A stretch of DNA of 6,487 nt from an uncultured Actinomycetes bacterium. Lineage in GTDB: Bacteria > Actinomycetota > Actinomycetes > Nanopelagicales > Nanopelagicaceae. Position numbers and translations under genes: made by a program. Positions within the stretch are counted from its first letter, which is position 1. Every line of letters begins with the position of its first letter. This document shows positions 1 to 5,265 of this stretch, in pieces. The stretch spans positions 1 through 6,487 of the forward strand of contig CAIYQS010000128.1 in assembly GCA_903928395.1 (NCBI GenBank), written 5' to 3'. The notes beneath the pieces were generated by a model. It saw only the letters and a program-made list of their open reading frames with translations, was not told where the DNA came from and made no database searches.

Positions 1-633
1 GCTATGTCGGAAGCGCGAGAAATAGATATTGAAGAAATTGCGCTACGCGAAGGTGGCATCGATCTATTTTTAATTGGCCCAGATGATCCTGACGCGATGC
101 TGCGCCATTCGCATGCTGCGCGCCGACTCGGAATTCCAATGGCTGCAGACCCTTCACAACAACTTGCTCGCATGGATGGCGAAGCAGTCAAGCAGTTGGT
201 TGTTGGCGCTAAGTACCTGTTTCTCAATGAGTATGAACTCGCGTTAATGCTCCAAAAAACCGGATGGTCGGATGCAGAGCTCTTTGATCAAGTCCAAATT
301 CGAGTCGTCACGCTCGGCGCAAAAGGTGCTCGGGTTGAAGAACACGGCAAACCCACGATCACAGTTCCTGCTCCTCCTGAAAACGCGAAAGTAGATCCAA
401 CCGGAATCGGAGATTCATTTAGATCCGGTTTTCTGGCCGGGTTATCATGGGGATTGGATCATGAACGTTGTGCTCAGATCGGTTCACTCGTTGCAACGTT
501 CTGTCTAGAAACCAAAGGAACTCAGGAATATCTCTTTGATCGTGAACAGTTTATGGAACGTTTTGAAGCCGCATATGGTGCTGCGGCTGCGCAGGACGTG
601 GCACATCACATTGATCCCAGAATGGGTCTTTAA
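1..633 (+). CDS. adoK: Adenosine kinase-like PfkB-family sugar/nucleoside kinase, C-terminal part (5' end cut by window)
   Basis: The frame is open from base 1, so the gene begins before the window; the ATG at 4 is probably internal. About 210 C-terminal residues of a usual 310-330 are visible. Numbering from that ATG, PfkB signature 2 is at 131-139 (DPTGIGDSF), with Asp137 as the expected catalytic base and Gly134/Gly136 in the anion hole. It continues RSGFLAGL, and the block LETKGTQEY at 168-176 resembles mycobacterial AdoK as I recall it. YLFLNEYE (71-78) and VTLGAKGA (102-109) match other conserved PfkB core strands. Family role: cytosolic ATP-dependent phosphorylation, here probably of adenosine to AMP (purine salvage). 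Neighbourhood to ctaC is also seen in mycobacteria. Another sugar substrate cannot be excluded, because the N-terminal substrate lid is not visible. It converges on the TusA-like gene with a 2-bp gap. Confidence 0.8.
   Translation, partial: AMSEAREIDIEEIALREGGIDLFLIGPDDPDAMLRHSHAARRLGIPMAADPSQQLARMDGEAVKQLVVGAKYLFLNEYELALMLQKTGWSDAELFDQVQIRVVTLGAKGARVEEHGKPTITVPAPPENAKVDPTGIGDSFRSGFLAGLSWGLDHERCAQIGSLVATFCLETKGTQEYLFDREQFMERFEAAYGAAAAQDVAHHIDPRMGL
613..628. terminator. Weak hairpin at the adoK/tusA convergence
   Basis: CCCA (616-619), loop GAA, TGGG (623-626), extended by GA/TC across a bulged T615. It overlaps the last adoK codons and is followed on the plus strand by a T-rich run (629-648, interrupted). 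The stem is short, so it is a possible weak terminator for adoK rather than a clear one. Confidence 0.25.
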
Positions 634-635
634 CT

Positions 636-830
636 CTATTTTCTCTTTACAAGATATTTTGAAGTGCCTAATTTTTGAAAAGAATTTCCAGTCATCCGAC
701 TCCAAGCAACAAGATCCGGTTCCGTGGCGGGATCATCGCTTAACAAAAGTACTTCCTCATTTTCTTTGATCGCTGCCGCCAATTTGATTATCGGTAATGG
801 ACATCGCATACCTAGGCAGTTGAGTTCCAA
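636..830 (-). CDS. TusA-like sulfur carrier / sulfurtransferase, 64 aa
   Basis: This is a small single-domain protein of the TusA/SirA/YeeD family. The N-terminal signature NCLGMRCPLP (residues 4-13) gives the CPxP motif with Cys10 as the expected persulfide carrier. The second family motif, DDPATEPDL (32-40), corresponds to DDPxT in TusA. It is slightly shorter than free-standing TusA (75-81 aa) because it lacks residues before the first strand. The start is TTG at 830, immediately after the upstream TAA (833-831). GAGGAG at 840-835 is a good Shine-Dalgarno with a 4-nt spacer. The next in-frame ATG (Met8) would cut into the motif. It lies in the same frame as the desulfurase-like gene, with no base between stop and start, so it was probably once, or still is elsewhere, a fused domain. 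Likely role: accepting or relaying sulfur in the cytosol. The final acceptor is unknown. Confidence 0.82.
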   Translation of the reverse strand: MELNCLGMRCPLPIIKLAAAIKENEEVLLLSDDPATEPDLVAWSRMTGNSFQKLGTSKYLVKRK

Positions 831-1886
831 TTAACTCCTCAATTCAAAAACAACTTCTTTGAGGGTATGCAAAAATTGATCGACATCTTCCTCAGCCACT
901 TGCGGGTGGAGTGTTAACCGAATATTGCCGTGCGTGAGTAATCCCATCGCGGCCAGAACGTGGCTTGGTTCCATATTTGATGAGCTGCATGCCGAACCTG
1001 AATCAACCGAAAAGCCCCTCCGATCTAGTTCAGAGGTGAGCATTTGAGCATCAACGTAGAGGCAGGAGAATGAGAGGAGATGGGGAAGGGTGGTGTCCAA
1101 GGTTCCAGCAATATCGACGGCCGAAATTTCAGTTGCCAAGAAATTTCGAATTTTGGCACTCATGGCGGACAACGCGAACTGGCGTTCTTGGTAATCACGG
1201 TGGAATGCTTCAAGTGCAATCGCACTGGCCATGGCTAGGGGAAGTGAGTGGTTGGAGCTCGAAATTGCAGAATCAATGTGGGGGAGCGGATTTCGCCAGA
1301 GGGATCGGTCGGAGACAGCAAAAATTCCCAGCCCTGCTGGTCCTTGCCACGCCTGCGAATTCCAGAGCGCAGTACCCCAGCGTTCCGGAAGCGCCAGAAG
1401 CGAACCGGACGCCGTGGCATCAACAAAAATTTTTCCAGCGAAATTATCCGGTTTTGGAGTCACTATGCCGGTTTCACCATTAGCGCTCTGCCAAGCTAGA
1501 ACGTCGGCCTGCGTGCCATCTGGATAGTCCAGCGAACCGTCCAGCGAAACTTGAATCTGATCTGCGATCGTATTTTGGACGATGGCATAGACCTCAGAAC
1601 GGTCCACGGCCGAGTAGTAAAGGGTTGAATCTGGTTGAAGGAGACCAGAAATTCCGAGGTGAAACCCAATCGCGGGATCTGCCAGAAATTCAACCTGATT
1701 CATCCGCAACCCCAAGTGGCTGGCAAATACTTCCTTGGCTTCATTCTGCAAAATCGCAGCCTTCCGAGAATCCACCGTGGACTTTGTGGGATCGGCCCAC
1801 CCGCGATCGAAGGCATCGGTAAGGAAGGCGCTGGCAGCGGGGTGGAGCGGAGATTCGCTAACAAAGGATGCTGTGACTGAACCCAC
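831..1886 (-). CDS. Cysteine desulfurase-like (NifS/IscS fold, class V aminotransferase) protein lacking the PLP lysine, 351 aa
   Basis: The fold is recognised from blocks colinear with IscS: VDAT at 155-158 (Asp156 = PLP pyridine-N aspartate), GPAGLG at 182-187, LPHLLSFS at 267-274, the catalytic loop SGSACSSS at 296-303 with Cys300 (the persulfide Cys), EPSHVLAAMGL at 306-316 and NIRLTLHP at 321-328. The IscS motif SxHKxxGPxG aligns with NSQAWQGPAG, so His becomes Gln178 and the Schiff-base Lys becomes Ala179 (GCG, bases 1352-1350). The TSGATE phosphate loop is also degenerate (LADPAIGF, 68-75), and the IscS TEHK histidine position appears to be Arg. Classical PLP chemistry is therefore doubtful, while a Cys-based sulfur relay remains possible. 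The start is GTG at 1886; no earlier start codon exists before the in-frame TAA at 1934-1932. No good close ribosome site is seen, so it may be leaderless. It is divergent from ctaC and followed directly by the TusA-like gene. Confidence 0.8.
   Translation of the reverse strand: MGSVTASFVSESPLHPAASAFLTDAFDRGWADPTKSTVDSRKAAILQNEAKEVFASHLGLRMNQVEFLADPAIGFHLGISGLLQPDSTLYYSAVDRSEVYAIVQNTIADQIQVSLDGSLDYPDGTQADVLAWQSANGETGIVTPKPDNFAGKIFVDATASGSLLALPERWGTALWNSQAWQGPAGLGIFAVSDRSLWRNPLPHIDSAISSSNHSLPLAMASAIALEAFHRDYQERQFALSAMSAKIRNFLATEISAVDIAGTLDTTLPHLLSFSCLYVDAQMLTSELDRRGFSVDSGSACSSSNMEPSHVLAAMGLLTHGNIRLTLHPQVAEEDVDQFLHTLKEVVFELRS
835..840 (-). promoter_or_regulatory. Ribosome binding site deciding the TTG start of the TusA-like gene
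   Basis: GAGGAG on the minus strand overlaps the last codons of the desulfurase-like gene. It sits 4 nt before TTG at 830. It supports translation of the TusA-like domain as a separate protein by coupled re-initiation. Confidence 0.6.
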
Positions 1887-1893
1887 CCTAAGA

Positions 1894-1899
1894 ACGGTA
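1894..1899 (-). promoter_or_regulatory. Putative -10 (TANNNT) of the desulfurase-like gene, leaderless type
   Basis: TACCGT on the minus strand ends 7 nt before the GTG at 1886. This is the spacing expected if transcription starts at or next to the start codon, as is common in Actinobacteria. No convincing -35 box is visible and no close Shine-Dalgarno precedes the GTG. The motif is short and could occur by chance. Confidence 0.35.
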
Positions 1900-1932
1900 C
1901 CCGCCTTGGACGCGCTTAGCGAGTGAGGTGGT

Positions 1933-1938
1933 TATCCT
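1933..1938 (+). promoter_or_regulatory. Putative -10 (TATCCT) of ctaCDF, leaderless type
   Basis: TATCCT ends 6 nt before the ctaC ATG (1945), so the transcript could begin at the A of the start codon. The only purine-rich stretch upstream, GAGGTGG (1925-1931), is too far away (13 nt) to be an ideal ribosome site. No clear -35 box is seen. It shares the 58-bp region with the minus-strand promoter. Confidence 0.4.
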
Positions 1939-1944
1939 TCTCCC

Positions 1945-2691
1945 ATGCGTCGTAACCGCCGAATTCTCGGACTTTTAGCCATTTCGGCCAGCACTCTGCT
2001 GCTTACCTCATGCTCCAATAAGAACATTTCTGGGCTCGGGTTTCCTAAAGGAGCCTCCAGTGTTAACGACACGACGGGCTCACTCTGGTACTGGGCGTGG
2101 ATGGCTGCAGCGGTCGTTGGCATTGCCACTTTTGTTCTACTTATGTGGCCGGTCTTTTTTCATCGCAAAAAAGGTGAAGAATTTCCAAAGCAGACTCGAT
2201 ACAACATTCCAATTGAAATTGCATACACCCTGATTCCCTTCATCATTGTTGCAGTTCTCTTCGGGTATACCGCTCGTGACGAATCGCGCATTACTAAACT
2301 AGATTCATCAACAACGGCTCCGCACAATATCCATGTAAATGCGATGCAATGGTCATGGCAATTCACCTATGACGATGCGGCTACAGCTCCGACGGTAACT
2401 GGAACGCCTGAACAACGCCCAGTTCTAGTATTGCCTCAGGGCGAGAAAGTTCTCTTCACAATTACATCGAGCGATGTTGATCACGGATTTTGGATTCCTG
2501 CATTTATGATTCAAATGCAAGCGTTGCCGCATGTATCAAATCACTTGGAGTTCGCTGCAGAGAAGTTAGGGAGTTATCCTGGACGTTGCAACATTCTTTG
2601 CGGCCGCAATCACTCTGAAATGCTCTTTACTGTCAAGGTCGTTACTCCTGCGCAATACACCGCTTACATCAACTCCCTTAAGGTGGCATAA
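1945..2691 (+). CDS. ctaC: Cytochrome c oxidase subunit II (CuA subunit), lipoprotein precursor
   Basis: This 248-aa COX2 protein accepts electrons from cytochrome c (in Actinobacteria, the QcrC subunit) at the dinuclear CuA centre outside the membrane. A basic N-terminus (RRNRR) and hydrophobic stretch end in the lipobox LTSC (20-23), so Cys23 is the likely lipidated N-terminus. Transmembrane helices lie at about 48-71 and 91-109, with Glu91 at the usual K-pathway entrance. HVNAMQWSWQFTYDD (130-144) is the aromatic electron-entry segment. CuA ligands are His180 (in DVDHGF), Cys215, Cys219, His223 and Met226. The Glu normally between the two cysteines (CxELC) is Ile217, which keeps the backbone ligand but loses the Mg/Mn-binding carboxylate. 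The ATG at 1945 gives a complete signal peptide. It is the first gene of the operon, 2 bp before ctaD. Confidence 0.95.
   Translation: MRRNRRILGLLAISASTLLLTSCSNKNISGLGFPKGASSVNDTTGSLWYWAWMAAAVVGIATFVLLMWPVFFHRKKGEEFPKQTRYNIPIEIAYTLIPFIIVAVLFGYTARDESRITKLDSSTTAPHNIHVNAMQWSWQFTYDDAATAPTVTGTPEQRPVLVLPQGEKVLFTITSSDVDHGFWIPAFMIQMQALPHVSNHLEFAAEKLGSYPGRCNILCGRNHSEMLFTVKVVTPAQYTAYINSLKVA
2680..2686 (+). promoter_or_regulatory. Ribosome binding site of ctaD
   Basis: AAGGTGG lies inside the last codons of ctaC, 7 nt before the ctaD ATG at 2694. With the 2-bp intergenic gap this indicates translational coupling of subunits II and I. Confidence 0.6.
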
Positions 2692-2693
2692 CG

Positions 2694-4367
2694 ATGACAA
2701 CATTTGCGGACCCGGCCGTAACGCCCAGTTCAACGTATGGTGTGGTGGCACCGAAAGGTCAATCAAAAGGGCGACTTTTCGTAAAGTGGATTACATCTAC
2801 TGACCACAAGACAATCGGTTATTTGTACTTGATCACCTCGTTCGTCTGGTTCATTATCGCCGGAATCTTGGCTTTGGTTTTGCGTTCAGAGTTAGCTCGC
2901 CCAGGCTTACAATTTTTGAGTAACGAGCAGTACAACCAAATTTTCACCATGCATGGAACCGTCATGCTCCTGCTTTTCGCAACACCGCTTTTTGTTGGTT
3001 TTGCTAATGTCATCATGCCACTGCAAATTGGCGCTGCCGACGTAGCTTTCCCACGTTTAAACATGCTTTCATATTGGTTGTACCTTTTCGGTGGGCTGAT
3101 GGCATTCGGTGGCTTCTTGAGCCCTGGTGGCGCAGCATCATTTGGATGGACCGCTTATGCGCCGCTTGCTAACTCGCAGTACTCGCCAGGCATCGGTGGT
3201 GACCTTTGGGTTATCGGTCTTGCGCTCGGTGGTCTTGGAACAATCATGGGTGGCGTTAACTTCGTAACAACTATTTTTACTATGCGCGCACCAGGGATGA
3301 CGATGTTCCGGATGTCGATCTTTACATGGAATATCTTGTTGACTTCTATCTTGGTTCTGCTTGCATTCCCACCACTTGCTGCTGCGCTTTTTGGACTTGA
3401 AAGCGACAGACTCTTTGGTTCGCACATATTTGACTCCGCAAATGGCGGAGCTATGTTGTGGCAACACCTTTTCTGGTTCTTCGGACACCCAGAGGTTTAT
3501 ATTCTGGCACTGCCATTCTTTGGTATTGCTTCAGAGATCTTGCCGGTATTTAGTCGCAAACCAATCTTTGGTTACAAAGGTTTGATCATGGCGACCATCG
3601 GAATTGCCGCACTTTCAGTTTCGGTGTGGGCTCACCATATGTACGCCAGCGGTCAAGTTCTCTTACCTTTCTTCTCCTTCATGACATTTTTAATCGGAGT
3701 TCCAACCGGAGTTAAATTCTTTAACTGGATTGGAACAATGTGGGGAGGAGCGCTTACCTTTGAAACCCCAATGCTCTTCATCATGGGCTTCTTGGTTACC
3801 TTCCTGTTTGGAGGGTTGACCGGGATTATCTTGGCAAGCCCACCGATGGACTTTGCGGTTTCTGCCTCGTATTTCGTGGTAGCTCACTTCCATTACGTTC
3901 TCTTTGGAACTGTGGTCTTTGCAATGTTCGGCGGCTTCTACTTCTGGTGGCCAAAGATGACTGGTCATATGCTCAATGAGCGCCTGGGCAAGATCCACTT
4001 CTGGACTTTGTTCTTCGGTTTTCACCTGACCTTCTTGGTTCAACATTGGCTTGGAATTAAGGGAATGCCACGACGCTACGCGGATTACTTAGCTACCGAT
4101 GGCTTCACCACTCTCAACACGATCTCAACGATCGGTTCATTCCTCTTGGCGCTATCAATGTTGCCATTTATGATCAACATTTGGATCAGTCGTAAGTCAC
4201 CGAAAGTAACCGTAGACGACCCTTGGGGATATGGTGCTTCATTAGAGTGGGCTACATCTTGCCCACCTCCGCGCCACAATTTCACGTCTATCCCACGGAT
4301 TCGTTCGGAGCGCCCAGCGTTCGATTTACATTATCCCCATATGGCGCACACGGATGGCGGTCATTAA
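2694..4367 (+). CDS. ctaD: Cytochrome c oxidase subunit I (aa3-type, A1 family)
   Basis: This 557-aa heme-copper oxidase core, with about 12 membrane helices, reduces O2 to water and pumps protons. Heme a ligands are His87 (FTMHGT) and His400; the heme a3 ligand is His398 (HFHY, 398-401). CuB is held by His265 (GHPEVY, 264-269), His314 and His315, with Tyr269 as the cross-linked tyrosine. Glu267 in GHPEVY marks an A1-type enzyme; Asp116 and Asn123 (ADVAFPRLN) give the D channel, and Thr338/Lys341 (PTGVKFFNW) the K channel. Arg460/Arg461 are the heme-propionate arginines. The C-terminus (WGYGASLEWATSCPPPRHNF) is typical of actinobacterial CtaD. Oddity: the Mg-site His-Asp pair just before TYYVVAHFHY reads Ser390-Ala391. 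The start has a good ribosome site, and the stop directly abuts the ctaF ATG (TAAATG). Confidence 0.97.
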   Translation: MTTFADPAVTPSSTYGVVAPKGQSKGRLFVKWITSTDHKTIGYLYLITSFVWFIIAGILALVLRSELARPGLQFLSNEQYNQIFTMHGTVMLLLFATPLFVGFANVIMPLQIGAADVAFPRLNMLSYWLYLFGGLMAFGGFLSPGGAASFGWTAYAPLANSQYSPGIGGDLWVIGLALGGLGTIMGGVNFVTTIFTMRAPGMTMFRMSIFTWNILLTSILVLLAFPPLAAALFGLESDRLFGSHIFDSANGGAMLWQHLFWFFGHPEVYILALPFFGIASEILPVFSRKPIFGYKGLIMATIGIAALSVSVWAHHMYASGQVLLPFFSFMTFLIGVPTGVKFFNWIGTMWGGALTFETPMLFIMGFLVTFLFGGLTGIILASPPMDFAVSASYFVVAHFHYVLFGTVVFAMFGGFYFWWPKMTGHMLNERLGKIHFWTLFFGFHLTFLVQHWLGIKGMPRRYADYLATDGFTTLNTISTIGSFLLALSMLPFMINIWISRKSPKVTVDDPWGYGASLEWATSCPPPRHNFTSIPRIRSERPAFDLHYPHMAHTDGGH

Positions 4368-4766
4368 ATGAAGGCTGGATACAAACTATTTTACTTTCTG
4401 GCGGTTTTCTACGCCGTTGTAGATGTCGTGTATTGGCAGGTCGGTGGCGAACCACTAGGAGTAACTGCCATAGGGTTGAGTGGCGGGTTAGCGCTCACTA
4501 TTGGTTTCTATTTTTGGACCAACGACAAACGACTTGGGCAGCAACCTTCCGATAACGACGAGGGCGAGATTGCCGATCTAGCCGGTGAACTTGGATTCTT
4601 CTCGCCACACTCATGGTGGCCACTGCCGCTGGCTCTATCCGCCTGCACGGCCGGATTAGGTCTGGTTATAGGTTGGTGGCTCACGGTGATTGGTATTGGA
4701 GCTTTGGTCGTCAGCATCATCGGTTTCACGACCGAATATGAGAAGCCTGGTTTATCAACTCACTAG
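4368..4766 (+). CDS. ctaF: Cytochrome c oxidase subunit IV, actinobacterial CtaF
   Basis: This 132-aa integral membrane protein belongs to the actinobacterial aa3 oxidase subunit IV family. It has four hydrophobic helices in two pairs (about 7-23, 33-50, 86-103 and 105-121), separated by an acidic loop (61-70). The loop leads into the family hallmark GELGFFSPHSWWP (73-85). The family packs against subunits I and III in the bcc-aa3 supercomplex; it has no catalytic residues. The ATG at 4368 follows the ctaD stop with no gap and has only a weak GGCGG (4356-4360) upstream, so translation is probably coupled to ctaD. The end overlaps the convergent GNAT gene by 4 bp: CTAG at 4763-4766 gives both genes their TAG stops. 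Confidence 0.93.
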   Translation: MKAGYKLFYFLAVFYAVVDVVYWQVGGEPLGVTAIGLSGGLALTIGFYFWTNDKRLGQQPSDNDEGEIADLAGELGFFSPHSWWPLPLALSACTAGLGLVIGWWLTVIGIGALVVSIIGFTTEYEKPGLSTH

Positions 4767-4772
4767 TTGATA
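4753..4772. terminator. Perfect 8-bp hairpin across the ctaF/GNAT stop codons
   Basis: TATCAACT (4753-4760), loop CACT, AGTTGATA (4765-4772). The stem spans the shared CTAG. It is A+T-rich and has no T-run on either side, so it would be a non-canonical, possibly bidirectional terminator. It also sits at the 3' end of both messages, where a stem could protect against exonucleases. Confidence 0.45.
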
Positions 4773-5248
4773 CTTAAGGAAGAGAGTTCCTTAAGAGAAT
4801 CACCTTCCACGCGCATGACGGTCCATTCCTGCATGAACTTGGCGCCAAGTCCTTCATAAAAGGTGATGGCGTTCTGGTTCCAGTCCAAGACCCACCATTG
4901 GAGTCGGTGGTATCCACGCCTTACGCAGATACCCGCCAGGTGCTTTAACATCGCTTTACCGTAGCCATTGCCGCGAGCGGCCGGGCGTATGAATAGATCC
5001 TCGAGGTAGATGCCGTGCGTCCCAGTCCAGGTGGAGTAGTTAAGGAACCAGATGGCAAAGCCCTGCACCGTCCCTGAGTCATCTTCTACAAAGTCGCAGA
5101 AAACAGCTGGATGAGGTGCGAAGAACGCTTTCTCGATATCAGAAAGCGAAGCTTGTGCGCTCTCTGGGGCCTTCTCAAATACTGCAAGCTCGTAAACCAA
5201 CTCTTGAATTAGAGATGCTTCGTGGGGAAGTGCGCTCCGAATCTTCAA
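4763..5248 (-). CDS. GNAT family N-acetyltransferase, SSAT (diamine/thialysine acetyltransferase)-like
   Basis: This 161-aa GNAT protein resembles eukaryotic spermidine/spermine N1-acetyltransferase. It has a WFLNYSTW segment (67-74), then YLEDLFIRP (81-89), the acetyl-CoA pyrophosphate loop RGNGYG (92-97), VLDWNQNAITFY (120-131) and GLGA (133-136). Tyr131 matches the SSAT general-acid tyrosine. Likely reaction: transfer of acetyl from acetyl-CoA to a small amine in the cytosol; polyamine, thialysine or another amine cannot be told apart here. The start is TTG at 5248, giving MKIRSA as in family members. No other in-frame ATG or GTG exists downstream of the nearest upstream stop. An ATG-led near-copy of the same bases lies 11 nt upstream, out of frame. 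It follows qcrB by 17 bp on the same strand and is probably co-transcribed with it. Its 3' end overlaps ctaF by 4 bp. Confidence 0.87.
   Translation of the reverse strand: MKIRSALPHEASLIQELVYELAVFEKAPESAQASLSDIEKAFFAPHPAVFCDFVEDDSGTVQGFAIWFLNYSTWTGTHGIYLEDLFIRPAARGNGYGKAMLKHLAGICVRRGYHRLQWWVLDWNQNAITFYEGLGAKFMQEWTVMRVEGDSLKELSSLSIN
4773..4795. terminator. Perfect 9-bp hairpin directly next to the first one
   Basis: CTTAAGGAA (4773-4781), loop GAGAG, TTCCTTAAG (4787-4795). It begins at the base after the first hairpin and lies inside the last GNAT codons (the LKELSSL region). For plus-strand transcripts it is the second stem after ctaF. No T-tract follows. It probably acts with the first hairpin at this convergent junction. 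Confidence 0.5.
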
Positions 5249-5258
5249 TGAATCTTCA
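5239..5258 (-). repeat. Short direct repeat at the GNAT start codon
   Basis: TGAAGATTC occurs at 5258-5250 and again at 5247-5239 (period 11). The upstream copy is preceded by A, making ATG AAG ATT CAT TGA, a four-codon frame whose TGA overlaps the TTG start of the GNAT gene. The upstream ATG is in the qcrB frame, 6 nt after its stop. Confidence 0.7.
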
Positions 5259-5265
5259 TTCGCAG

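Noticed and set aside
1070..1483. Plus-strand open frame of 137 codons inside the desulfurase-like gene
   Set aside because: The minus-strand product shows clear colinear homology to IscS; the plus-strand translation shows no domain and looks like a shadow frame.
831..1886. Desulfurase-like gene as a decaying pseudogene because PLP residues are lost
   Set aside because: The frame is intact over 351 codons, the Cys loop and C-terminal blocks are well kept, and it is followed by a coupled TusA-like gene. Selective loss of PLP residues fits a changed function better than decay, although relatives would have to confirm it.
1906..1911. TTGGAC as a -35 box for ctaC
   Set aside because: It matches the consensus only partly and lies 21 nt from the candidate -10, too far for a normal spacer.
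3690..4046. Minus-strand open frame of 118 codons inside ctaD
   Set aside because: It is antisense to conserved heme and proton-channel motifs of ctaD, with polar low-information sequence and no family signature.
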